From positions 1-15,436 of the forward strand of contig QHNB01000225.1 in assembly GCA_003217965.1 (NCBI GenBank): a stretch of DNA of 15,436 nt. The letters are read 5' to 3'. Every line of letters begins with the position of its first letter. Position 1 is the first letter of the stretch. The DNA is from Verrucomicrobiota bacterium. GTDB lineage: Bacteria; Verrucomicrobiota; Verrucomicrobiia; Chthoniobacterales; UBA10450. The translations under genes and the position numbers were made by a program. Positions 1 through 7,293 of the stretch are shown here, piece after piece. The notes beneath the pieces were generated by a model. The model was given only the letters and a program-made list of their open reading frames with translations. It ran no database searches and was not told where the DNA came from.

Positions 1-619
1 TAGGATGCAGGTTGAAGGTAAATGACGTTACTACACCGAAGTTTCCGCCACCACCGCGGATAGCCCAGAACAGATCGCTGTTCTCATTAGCGTTCGCTTT
101 AACAAATGTTCCGTCAGCTAACACGATGTCGGCCGAGAGAAGATTATCAATGGTAAGCCCGCACTTGCGAGTCAGGTGTCCGATTCCTCCGCCCAGTGTC
201 AAGCCCCCGACCCCAGTAGTAGAAATGATCCCGCTTGGAGTGGCGAGGCCGAACACATGAGTAGCATGATCGACGTCACCCCAGGTGCAGCCTGCGCCGA
301 CGGTGACGGTCCGAGCTGCGGGATCGACGCGGGTGTACCGTATAGAGGCGAGGTCGATAACCAGTCCATCATCGCAAACTCCCAGGCCTCCCGCGTTATG
401 TCCGCCGCTGCGGATAGCAAGAAGTAGATGATTCTCCCTGGCAAAGTTTACTGAGCGGATTATATCGGCGACATCCGTGCAACGCACAATTAAGCGCGGC
501 CTTTTGTGTATTATTCCATTATAAACATCGCAGGCGTCAGCATAACCCGGATCATGAGGTTCTATTACTGCGCCTCGGAGACTATTCTCCAATTCCGTAA
601 TTGAATCTTCGCTCAGCAT
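1..619 (-). CDS. FAD-binding oxidoreductase, PCMH/BBE type (partial, C-terminus off window)
   Basis: The first 206 residues of a flavin-dependent oxidoreductase of the berberine-bridge/FAD_binding_4 family. The reading frame is open to the left edge, so the substrate domain and BBE tail are missing from view. Visible are the FAD-binding PCMH fold signatures: RSGGHN at residues 70-75, whose His74 is the usual covalent 8-alpha-histidyl FAD site, VGAGCTWGDV near 107-116, and the glycine-rich GVGGLTLGGGIG at 136-147. In bicovalent BBE enzymes a Cys precedes this last motif. Here the aligned position is Ile/Ser (GIISTTGVGG), so single covalent attachment is predicted. The ATG at 619 is the only in-frame start after a TGA at 632-634. 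A GAGGTG Shine-Dalgarno (633-638) sits 13 nt upstream. The gene lies 44 nt behind the MFS exporter on the same strand, suggesting one operon. The substrate cannot be told from the sequence. Confidence 0.88.
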   Translation of the reverse strand, partial: MLSEDSITELENSLRGAVIEPHDPGYADACDVYNGIIHKRPRLIVRCTDVADIIRSVNFARENHLLLAIRSGGHNAGGLGVCDDGLVIDLASIRYTRVDPAARTVTVGAGCTWGDVDHATHVFGLATPSGIISTTGVGGLTLGGGIGHLTRKCGLTIDNLLSADIVLADGTFVKANANENSDLFWAIRGGGGNFGVVTSFTFNLHP

Positions 620-663
620 ATGCTCATAAAATCACCTCTTGCCGGTCGGAGCGAGCGGGAAAT

Positions 664-2241
664 TTAGCCCTTTGTTTTCCGTTTCGAATCGATCAACCAG
701 AAGGCGACTACGGCGCTGCCTGCCGCCAAAAGGGCGCCCACGAACATCACAGCGCGAAAACCGGCTACGAATGAATAATCAATCGCCTGGTGGAGATGGA
801 TGCGCTGTCCGGACGAGACCTCGCGGGGAAGATCCGCTCCGGCGAGCTTGCTCCGTTGATGATCGAGTGACTGCCTGACGGGCGATGGCAGATCCGGTAG
901 TTGCTGGTCAAGTGCATGATTAAAAGTCTGCAGCATAACAATCCCGAGCACAGCGATCGCGAGTAAGCCGCCGACCCTGGATACGGCATTGTTGATGCCG
1001 GAGGCGATCCCTACGCGCGTTTGCGCGACCGAGTTCATCACGGCCGTCGTGAGTGGCGCTACGCTGATCGCCATGCCGATGCCAAGGACGATCGCAGCCG
1101 GGAAAAAGGTCTCCCAGTAACTGCCTCCGATTTTTGGCGGAATAAACAAAGCCAAACCAACAGCTGCGATGATCGGACCAATGATAAGGGGTAGCCTTGC
1201 GCCATATTTTCCAACAAGTCCGCCGGACCAGCGTGACAAGACAAAAATGATCAGGATTAAAGGGAGAAGAGCAGCGCCGGCCGCTGTGGGTGAGAAGTGT
1301 TGTACCTGGATTAAGTTCAACGGCAGGAAAAACAGAGTGCCGCTGAGCGCAGCGTAGAGCAGCAGAGTTAATAGATTGGCGCCGGTGAAGGTTCGAGAGC
1401 GAAAAAGATCGAGCGGAACCATCGGATTGCGAACCCGTGTTTCGAGAAGAATAAAGAGAGGGAGAAGGAAGAATCCGGTGATCAGCGAAATCGCGACGGC
1501 CGGATGGCCAAAGCCAAGCCGGGAAGATTCAACTAGCCCGTAAACAAGTGCACCAAGACCAATTGTGATTAGTGTCGCTCCTGACCAGTCGAGTCCCCCT
1601 TTGCCATTGCCGGAACTTTCCGGCACACGCCAATAGCAAATAACAATCACGACGACGGCGATTGGAATGTTGATAAAGAAAACTGCCCGCCACGAGAAGT
1701 GTTCGACCGCCCACCCGCCAATGACTGGTCCGATCGCCGCGGTGATTGCACTGAAACCGGACCAGGTGCCGATAGCGCGTCCACGATCTTCTTCACGAAA
1801 GGAGCTGCTGATAATCGCGAGACTGCCTGGAACAAGAAGCGCAGCCCCGAAGCCCTGCACCGCGCGCGCGACGATGAGTTGCCGAATTCCGGGAGCGAAG
1901 CCGCACCAGGCCGATGCCGCTGCGAAAACCGCAACGCCAATGACGAAAACACGGCGTCGGCCGTAGCGATCACCCAGCGAGCCGCCGACGAGCAGCATGG
2001 CGGAAAGGAGCAACGAGTACGCTTCGATTACCCATTGGACGTCGGCGACGTCGGCGCTCAGCTCGCCCTGCAACGCAGGCAAGGCGACATTGACGACGGT
2101 ACTGTCAATGAACGCCATACTCGAGCCGAGGGTCGTCGCGGCGAGCACCCAACGTTGCGCGGTCTTTGCACAGGGCGATGCCCCTGAGGCGATCGAATGA
2201 ATGAACGCCTCAACGCATGGTTCGCGGATCGCTGTGGTCAT
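664..2241 (-). CDS. MFS drug exporter, DHA2 family (EmrB/QacA-like, 14 TM)
   Basis: A 525-residue inner-membrane proton-coupled exporter of the major facilitator superfamily. The length and repeated hydrophobic segments fit the 14-helix DHA2 group. Motif D1 is seen as FIDSTVVNVALP (residues 45-56) in helix 1. Motif A is GSLGDRYGRRR (87-97) in the loop after helix 2. The antiporter motif C region is SAITAAIGPVIGG (164-176) in helix 5, followed by the FFINIPI signature (188-194) typical of this group. The family exports lipophilic toxic compounds, but the substrate here is unknown. The start at 2241 has no purine-rich Shine-Dalgarno; the leader is pyrimidine-rich (TTTTTTCCTTCC directly before ATG), so initiation may be leaderless or weak. 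The FAD oxidoreductase follows downstream after 44 nt, so the two may act on the same compound (inference). Confidence 0.93.
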   Translation of the reverse strand: MTTAIREPCVEAFIHSIASGASPCAKTAQRWVLAATTLGSSMAFIDSTVVNVALPALQGELSADVADVQWVIEAYSLLLSAMLLVGGSLGDRYGRRRVFVIGVAVFAAASAWCGFAPGIRQLIVARAVQGFGAALLVPGSLAIISSSFREEDRGRAIGTWSGFSAITAAIGPVIGGWAVEHFSWRAVFFINIPIAVVVIVICYWRVPESSGNGKGGLDWSGATLITIGLGALVYGLVESSRLGFGHPAVAISLITGFFLLPLFILLETRVRNPMVPLDLFRSRTFTGANLLTLLLYAALSGTLFFLPLNLIQVQHFSPTAAGAALLPLILIIFVLSRWSGGLVGKYGARLPLIIGPIIAAVGLALFIPPKIGGSYWETFFPAAIVLGIGMAISVAPLTTAVMNSVAQTRVGIASGINNAVSRVGGLLAIAVLGIVMLQTFNHALDQQLPDLPSPVRQSLDHQRSKLAGADLPREVSSGQRIHLHQAIDYSFVAGFRAVMFVGALLAAGSAVVAFWLIDSKRKTKG

Positions 2242-2252
2242 GGAAGGAAAAA

Positions 2253-2276
2253 AGCTGAAAAGCTGAAAGACTGAAA
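2253..2276. repeat. Three tandem 8-bp units (AGCTGAAA, AGCTGAAA, GACTGAAA)
   Basis: Three head-to-tail octamers with exact 8-nt spacing of CTGAAA lie 12 nt before the MFS start codon, at the point where the ClC-like remnant ends. Read on the minus strand they form a pyrimidine-rich TTTCAG series in the untranslated leader. The function is unknown. The array may mark the deletion junction or be simple slippage. Confidence 0.7.
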
Positions 2277-2278
2277 CG

Positions 2279-2485
2279 TCCTGTTAGCGTTTTGTCGACA
2301 AAACCAGTTGCGACCCGAAAACTACTCGAGCAGAGCGCGCCCAAAGAGACCGATAATACCTGCCCAAAAAAGCGTGACTTGCAGTTCGCTCGGATGACCC
2401 GCTCTTTGAACCAGACCCAAAACTTAAGCCGCCGGAGGGAGCCGGGGCTCGAAATCTCACGGCTGGTCTTGTGCGTCTGCAGCAC
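2279..2485 (-). pseudogene. Degraded N-terminal stub of a ClC-type chloride channel/antiporter (putative)
   Basis: Read across two compensating single-base frameshifts, this stretch resembles the first roughly 65 residues of bacterial ClC proteins. The outer parts lie in one frame (SLRRLKFWVWFKERV, then GALCSSSFRVATGFVDKTLTG around 2279-2340). The middle (HPSELQVTLFWAGIIGLFG, about 2342-2398) lies in another. The first shift is near 2391-2400. The second fits one extra G in the GGG at 2340-2342. ClC proteins commonly open with a polar stretch, then the first membrane helix with a pattern like VTLFWA..G..GAL...FR. Everything after this helix is absent; the remnant stops at the 8-mer repeats before the MFS gene. 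No start codon or ribosome site is convincing. The assignment is from pattern memory of the family. A chance resemblance is possible, but the match restored by two single-base corrections argues against it. Confidence 0.45.
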
Positions 2486-2607
2486 GCTAACGACCAGAGC
2501 GGATGAATGGTGTCGGTCAAGAGGGCAATTGCAACAGTTCGCCGCTTGACTGCACCTTTAAGCTTTAGCCGTTACCGAGACGTTCAACTTCGGAGAACGA
2601 ACGGCTG
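2486..2607. other. Intergenic region upstream of TMEM175-like gene
   Basis: With the ClC-like stub, this makes up the 366-nt gap between the divergent MFS and TMEM175-like genes. A TTGACT hexamer at 2546-2551 could be a -35 element for the plus-strand gene, but I see no good -10 at 16-18 nt from it. No hairpin terminator or RNA gene is visible. Confidence 0.3.
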
Positions 2608-3384
2608 GTGACAACCAAAACAATGTCTAAAAGCCAGCGGCATGACGAGATTATGTCGGCTCTACCGGCGAATTTAGATGCGCTGCCGCGACTTCAAGGA
2701 TTTCGCCTTCGCGGAATGGAAATGACACGCCTCGAAACATTCATCGACGCGACGTTCGCTTTCGCTATCAGCATCTTAGTAATCGCGGCGTCCCGAATTC
2801 CGGAGAATATTGACGAGCTCCTTGCTGCCTTTAGAAATGTGCCGGCTTTCATCACGAGCATCGCTGTCCTTGGCATCTTTTGGCGAGGGCATTGGCTCTG
2901 GAGTCGGCGCTACGGACTAGAAGATGGAATTTCGACCTTGATCAGTTGGGCGATGATTGTGACGATGCTGATCTACATTTACCCACTGAAGGCCATTTTC
3001 GGGGCGATGTGGTATCTCCTCAGTGGCGGTCGGGTAGGAGATCGGCTGGGATTCCATACGACGGAAACACAAGAGAGGACTATTTTCGCCATTTATGCTC
3101 TCGGATTTATCGCTATCGCTCTAGAGATTATGTTGCTGAACTCTCGCAGCTGGCAATTGCGCGAACCCTTACGCTTGAATGCGCGAGAACGGCTCATGAC
3201 TCGGCGCGAGATTACAGGATGGAGCATTCCCGTCGCTGTCGGCATTGCTTCGCTCATCCTTTCTCTTGCCCTGCCCATCGAAGAAATCGAATGGGCAGGT
3301 TGGGTCTATTTCTCGATGATTTTTCTCGTGCCGCTACATTCTCTTTATCACAGGCGGCAGATGAATGGAATGGCAAGCGTCTAA
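2608..3384 (+). CDS. TMEM175-like (DUF1211) integral membrane protein
   Basis: A 258-residue membrane protein with about six hydrophobic segments (roughly 46-62, 78-93, 108-130, 157-177, 205-224, 229-246). The first carries RLETFIDATFAFAISILVIA (41-60), resembling the signature first helix of TMEM175/DUF1211 proteins, which form potassium channels in some bacteria. The family motif is RxxxFSD; here it reads RLETFID, so Ser is replaced by Ile while Arg and Asp are kept. One repeat of about six helices per chain is the usual bacterial arrangement. The start is uncertain: GTG at 2608 has GGAG 12 nt upstream, ATG at 2623 has GGTGA 11 nt upstream, and ATG at 2653 is also in frame. The first 35 residues look soluble and poorly conserved. 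It stands alone, 61 nt before the VOC gene on the same strand. Channel activity is not shown by sequence alone. Confidence 0.65.
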   Translation: MTTKTMSKSQRHDEIMSALPANLDALPRLQGFRLRGMEMTRLETFIDATFAFAISILVIAASRIPENIDELLAAFRNVPAFITSIAVLGIFWRGHWLWSRRYGLEDGISTLISWAMIVTMLIYIYPLKAIFGAMWYLLSGGRVGDRLGFHTTETQERTIFAIYALGFIAIALEIMLLNSRSWQLREPLRLNARERLMTRREITGWSIPVAVGIASLILSLALPIEEIEWAGWVYFSMIFLVPLHSLYHRRQMNGMASV

Positions 3385-3445
3385 AGTTGTCCGAACTGCG
3401 CGACTACAAAGCGCTGTCCTATGGTCGTAGTGGAGGAGGATTGAA

Positions 3446-3850
3446 ATGAGCGGAACATTTAAACCCGGTGGATATAACAGCGTGTCACCCTATCTGGTCG
3501 TGGAGGGCGCGGCCCGCCTGATCGATTTTCTGAAAAAGGCGTTTGATGCGAAACAACTGCGCCGGTTTGATAATCCGGACGGCTCAGTTATGCACGCCGA
3601 AATGCGCATTGATGATACCGTCATCATGATCGGGGACGCCGGGCCTGATTGGCCGTCCTTCAATTCCTGGATGCATGTTTATGTGAGCGACGTCGATGCC
3701 AGCTATGACCGCGCGCTTAAAGCCGGTGGCGTATCTGTTCAGGAACCGGAAGTGAAGGCGGACGAACTCGACAAACGTGGCGGCGTAAAGGATCCGACCG
3801 GCAATACTTGGTGGATAGCGACGCAAGTAGGCGAGCTGGCAGTAGACTGA
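3446..3850 (+). CDS. PhnB-like VOC/glyoxalase-fold protein
   Basis: A 134-residue cytoplasmic protein of the vicinal oxygen chelate superfamily, closest in style to the PhnB/YdcJ-like group often labelled glyoxalase or bleomycin-resistance related. The sequence opens with YNSVSPYLVVEGAARLIDFL (10-29). Likely metal ligands include His50 and Glu52 in VMHAEMRI and His77 in WMHVYVSDVD. It ends with the typical VKDPTGNTWWIAT (114-126). The start is clear: a strong GGAGGAGG (3432-3439) sits 6 nt before ATG. It may be co-transcribed with the TMEM175-like gene upstream. The substrate is unknown and the general name should not be read as proof of glyoxalase activity. Confidence 0.9.
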   Translation: MSGTFKPGGYNSVSPYLVVEGAARLIDFLKKAFDAKQLRRFDNPDGSVMHAEMRIDDTVIMIGDAGPDWPSFNSWMHVYVSDVDASYDRALKAGGVSVQEPEVKADELDKRGGVKDPTGNTWWIATQVGELAVD

Positions 3851-3899
3851 TTCCGTCGCAACCGAAGGGATCGCTGCGCGCGACCTGCGCTAAATCGCT

Positions 3900-4706
3900 T
3901 CAGGAGCGGATGGCGCGCAGATAACGCTCGGCCGAATTTGCGACGCTCAGTTTGGCGTTGGAAGTAATGTTAGCTCCCCACCAGGCGCCATAGATCCGGT
4001 CAAAATGAAAGGGTTGGAGTGTGTTTACAATGCGGCGAATCGCCGCGGCTCCCAGCGGAATTAGGTTGGGATAGCTCCACATGAAGCTGACATATCGGCG
4101 ATCATTCACTACCTGAACGATGTCGCCGCTCAACAGAGCCCCTCTGCTTTCCGCGCCGCCGGCCCAATGGAGGACCGTTCCGCCGTCGAAGTGACCGCCA
4201 CAGTTTATCAAAGTAAGGTCGTCCCAAAGTGACTGCGTAGTGCCGTTCCAGAATCTGATGCGCGGATTATCCTGCATCACCCATTGACGATCGGCGACGT
4301 GGAGGAAAATCTCAGCGTTGAAATGATCGGCCCAATCGACCATCGCTGAATAATAGTGCGGATGCGAAATCGCGATCGTCCGAATACCACCGAGAGTCTC
4401 GATCCTTGCGACCGTTTCATCATCGAGGAGGGTGATGCAATCCCAAAGCAAATTTCCTCCGGGAAGTTGGAGGAGCAGCGCGCGTTGGCCAATCGCGAAA
4501 TTCGGCTCAGTACCGATGCCGAGTAGTTGGCCTGCCTCTTCCTCGAACCTGTTGTGATGATCGGCGGCGAGTTGTTCCATCGTCGTCCATGCTTGGCCCT
4601 GATGACGAACGTATTGCCGTTCGTCGCTGCAGATCGGGCAAATTTCGGGCGGCGCGTCGGTCACGCTGAATTGGGTACCGCATTGCACACAGATGAAGTT
4701 TGACAT
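3900..4706 (-). CDS. MBL-fold metallo-hydrolase-like protein with N-terminal zinc-ribbon-like segment
   Basis: A 268-residue protein. Residues 1-30 hold two CxxC pairs (Cys6/Cys9, Cys23/Cys26), a rubredoxin/zinc-ribbon-like metal site. The rest follows the metallo-beta-lactamase fold: SHPHYYSAMVDWADHF (114-129) replaces the canonical HxHxDH, then NCGGHFDGG (168-176) with His172, and LLSGDIVQV (192-200) with bridging Asp195. The DH half of the first motif is altered to YY, and the usual last His near the C-terminus is not evident (IYGAWWG, 238-244). The active site is therefore incomplete compared with classic hydrolases; one metal or none may bind. The frame extends to 4754, but only via a TTG. 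ATG at 4706, starting MSNFICVQCG with GGAA nearby, is preferred. The end faces the VOC gene, with 49 nt between the two stop codons. Confidence 0.8.
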   Translation of the reverse strand: MSNFICVQCGTQFSVTDAPPEICPICSDERQYVRHQGQAWTTMEQLAADHHNRFEEEAGQLLGIGTEPNFAIGQRALLLQLPGGNLLWDCITLLDDETVARIETLGGIRTIAISHPHYYSAMVDWADHFNAEIFLHVADRQWVMQDNPRIRFWNGTTQSLWDDLTLINCGGHFDGGTVLHWAGGAESRGALLSGDIVQVVNDRRYVSFMWSYPNLIPLGAAAIRRIVNTLQPFHFDRIYGAWWGANITSNAKLSVANSAERYLRAIRS

Positions 4707-4788
4707 GAAATTTCCGAGTTTAGGAGACGGCAGGGATTCACTAGAACAGCACAACAGGCAAATCTACTTCAAAGCTATTAACGCGGTT

Positions 4789-5262
4789 TTACACGTTTGC
4801 GGCGAAAGCGTCGTGCAGTAATTGCCGCAAAGTCGCCTCATCAAAAGCGACCACATTCAGTCGATCCGTCCGGCCGCGGAGGGCAATCTCCTGCAGCGGC
4901 AAACTTGCTTCGAGCGCGCTGGAGCGCAACGTATCCAGTGAAACAACCAACGGCACATGTAATTCCTTGCTGCTGGTTTCCAGTCGAGCGGCCGTGTTCA
5001 CAGAATCGCCCACGGCCGAAATGATAGGCGTTTTAGGTGGACCCATTCGGCCAACAATCGCGTCGCCGGTATGAATGCCGATACCCATTGCCAATGGCTC
5101 AGATAGCTCGTAGGCGAGTTGTTTATTAAGGTTACCGAGCTTCTCGAGCATGCTCAAAGCCCAGTTCAATGCTGCCCGCGCACCATGGTCGGGCGAACCT
5201 TCCAGCCCAAATAACGCCATCAGGCCATCTCCGGTGAAGTTCGAGTACCATTACCCAAGGGC
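4789..5262 (-). pseudogene. Class III adenylate/guanylate cyclase, C-terminal catalytic fragment (broken)
   Basis: The open frame from 5220 (143 residues) reads as the second half of a CYCc domain: GDGLMALFG just before and at its start, GIGIHTGDAIVGRMG (about 47-61), AVGDSVNTAARLE (69-81, with the Asn and Arg that stabilise the transition state) and a C-terminal RGRTDRLNVVAF. The first half of the catalytic domain, with the first metal-binding Asp, and any sensor or membrane region are missing. The frame continues upstream as NFTGDG but meets TAA at 5251-5253. The neighbouring frame gives MVLE exactly where a cyclase would read MVLEFTGDG, consistent with one extra base near 5240. Upstream of about 5262 no cyclase signature is visible in any frame. 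The ligand position Asp in D-x-W-G is Ser here, as in many bacterial class IIIb-like cyclases. A functional product is unlikely. Confidence 0.75.
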
Positions 5263-5505
5263 GCACAGCCTCTTGCGCGCGGACAAAAATGAGCCCGAGC
5301 GAAATGATTTCAGTCCTGTGACCGATCGCAAATGACCAAGGGTTAGCCAAGGCGCGACTTAGAATTTCCCGAAGCGGAGCACAGGTCAGCTGGTGAAGTT
5401 CACAAAATTATAACGCGCATCTGGGCGAAGTCGCTATACTCAATTGGACCGGAACTTCGTGATTTCATATAAGAGCAGCATTCGGAGATATTCACGGTAG
5501 GTTGA

Positions 5506-6454
5506 CTAGAAATGCACCGAAACTCCGGCGCGAATTCGATAGTCCGGAACTACTTGTAAACCGGTGTTATCGATTGAGATCGGCAAGTCGGCGCCGACTT
5601 CGGCACTGAATTGGTTAAACGAACCCACTATCCTCGGACCGACATAAACGGAAGTGATCCCGGTGTCCTCCGCTGGTTCCCCGCGAAAACGATCGACATC
5701 CTTGTGTTCTCCGGAAACGACGCACTGCACACCGACGATGAGATTGGGTCGTCTCACTAAGTAATACCCGGGGCCGCCACTCCAGAAGAGATCATTAGCA
5801 AAATCGTACTGGTGTAAGCCATCGCCGCGCAGAGTGAACTGCATGTCTGCTTGAAAGAAAAAGCTCTTGTATCTCATCGATCCCTGCCCCCGAAAATCCC
5901 ATCGTAGGACCCCGTGCCGAGAGTCAGATCATGCCTATGGATTCCGCTGGGCGGTGCACCCGGAACCTCAACCTCGCGAAACTCTTCTTTAATTCGACTG
6001 GTATCGCCGGTCGGGAGTTTAATCCCGGTTCAGCACGATTGACGCGGTAAAATCCGGCTCATGCTCAATAACTATGGGCGATTTGCCTTCGACATTAAAC
6101 TCGCGGCGCCGGGGGCGAACTGTAATGAAACAGTACCGTTTTCAAAAGTAAGGCGATATCGCCTAAACCAGAGACGGTGCCCCGATCGATTTTAAAACCT
6201 TCCGGGCGCTCGAAGTAACGGTAGATGAGAGGAACATTAAGTTGAAGTGCAAACCGGGGCGTGAGACTATAACCAGCGACGAGTTGGGTAATCGAACTTT
6301 CTAGATGCTGGCCTGTGGGGTTGGAGACTTCATTGCCATCGTCGTCACCCGTCCAATTGCCGGCCACATTTCCCCAAGGATAAGCATCTCCTGATCGGGT
6401 GACAACAGCCAACTGATGCATGGACCGGCTCGCCGTATTGGCTGTGGACGTCGG
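5506..6454 (-). pseudogene. Outer-membrane beta-barrel protein, frameshifted and 5'-truncated
   Basis: Four pieces in alternating frames join into one barrel protein of about 310 residues. The first piece (6421 down to 6098) includes TRSGDAYPWGNVAGNW, a D/N-rich loop and GLGDIALLLKTVLF, and stops at 6095-6097. The next frame gives EFNVEGKSPIVIEHEPDF, ending at TAA 6019-6021 beside a CCC run (6024-6026). The third gives GIKLPTGDTSRIKEEFREVE to SYDGIFGG, ending at TGA 5874-5876 next to a C5 run (5887-5891). The last (5877-5506) has alternating aromatic strands and ends in VSVHF, with the C-terminal Phe expected for BAM recognition. No signal peptide precedes the first piece: its frame runs back into the 3' end of the SDR gene. 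The style is that of small transporter-like porins with GDI-L-K strands. Loss of the signal peptide suggests a true pseudogene, although homopolymer errors could explain some shifts. Confidence 0.75.
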
Positions 6455-6483
6455 AACACATTCGCGCCCATTTGAATGATTGC

Positions 6484-7278
6484 TTAGGCAATTGCCCGCA
6501 CGACTCCGCCATCAGCACGAACGGCGGCGCCGTTAATCGCCGAAGCGAGCGGACTGCAAACAAAGGCGACGACATTGGCGATTTCGTCCGGCTTGATGAA
6601 GCGCTTCAGAATCGAAGTGGGACGCACTGATCGGAAGAACTCCTTCTCAAATTCATGAGGGGTCTGCTGATTCTGTTTGGCGAGCTGATCAACGAATTCT
6701 GTTACGCCTTCACTGGCCGTCGGACCGGGAAGAACAGAGTTAACCGTAACCTCGGTCCCGGCACAGGTCTCGGCCATCCCGCGTGCAACCGCAAGCTGCG
6801 CGGTTTTAGTGGTACCGTAATGAATCATCTCCGCGGGAATTTGAAGGGCCGATTCACTCGATATGAAAACGATACGCCCCCAATTGCGCTTCTTCATTTC
6901 AGGAAGATAAGAGCGACTCAAGCGGACGCCGGACATGACATTAACTGCGAAGAATTTCTCCCAATCTGTATCCGAAATTTGCTCGAACGGCTTTGGCTCA
7001 AAAATCCCTGCATTATTGACGAGAATGTCGACGCGTGGGAGTTGGCGAACCACTTCGTTGCATCCTTCTGCACTTCCGAGATCGGCCGCGATCCCACGCA
7101 GATTCGCGGCGCTGAACCGCTTCGTAATCCGGGCAACCGCTTCACTGACATGCTCGTTGGTGCGGCCATTGACAACGACTTCGGCACCTTCAGACGCGAG
7201 GCGGGATGTGATCGCGAAGCCGATGCCAGCGGTCGATCCCGTGACTAGCGCTACTTTGTCTTTTAGTTGCAGATCCAC
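6484..7278 (-). CDS. Short-chain dehydrogenase/reductase (SDR), classical type
   Basis: A 264-residue NAD(P)-dependent oxidoreductase with a complete Rossmann-fold signature. TGSTAGIG (13-20) binds the dinucleotide, NNAG (88-91) and Asn113 stabilise the fold and active site, and the catalytic set is Ser141, Tyr154 and Lys158 in HYGTTK. After the active site come NSVLPGPTASEG and the C-terminal INGAAVRADGGVV expected for the family. NGRTNEH after strand 2 keeps an Arg where NADPH-preferring members do, so NADPH is suggested. It starts with GTG at 7278, only 15 nt after the asnS stop and with no clear Shine-Dalgarno, so it is probably translated from the asnS transcript. The substrate is unknown. 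Confidence 0.93.
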   Translation of the reverse strand: MDLQLKDKVALVTGSTAGIGFAITSRLASEGAEVVVNGRTNEHVSEAVARITKRFSAANLRGIAADLGSAEGCNEVVRQLPRVDILVNNAGIFEPKPFEQISDTDWEKFFAVNVMSGVRLSRSYLPEMKKRNWGRIVFISSESALQIPAEMIHYGTTKTAQLAVARGMAETCAGTEVTVNSVLPGPTASEGVTEFVDQLAKQNQQTPHEFEKEFFRSVRPTSILKRFIKPDEIANVVAFVCSPLASAINGAAVRADGGVVRAIA

Positions 7279-7293
7279 AGGCGTAGAAGCTTG

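Noticed and set aside
1699..2187. 162-codon plus-strand frame opposite the MFS gene
   Set aside because: Opposite conserved MFS motifs; composition is typical of a shadow frame.
2401..2485. tRNA-like 3' end on the minus strand (TTCGAGCCCCGGC followed by CTCCGG)
   Set aside because: No matching 5' acceptor strand, D arm or anticodon arm lies at the right distance. The stretch is better read as the ClC-like remnant.
2880..3449. 189-codon plus-strand frame overlapping the TMEM175-like gene
   Set aside because: Its translation is rich in Arg, His and Cys without domain features, whereas the overlapping frame encodes clear membrane helices.
3900..4754. Longer form of the MBL-fold protein starting at 4754
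   Set aside because: It needs a TTG start and adds 16 non-conserved residues; ATG at 4706 directly precedes the Cys-rich domain.
6655..7248. 197-codon plus-strand open frame opposite the SDR gene
   Set aside because: Antisense to a complete, motif-perfect SDR gene; no recognisable domain.
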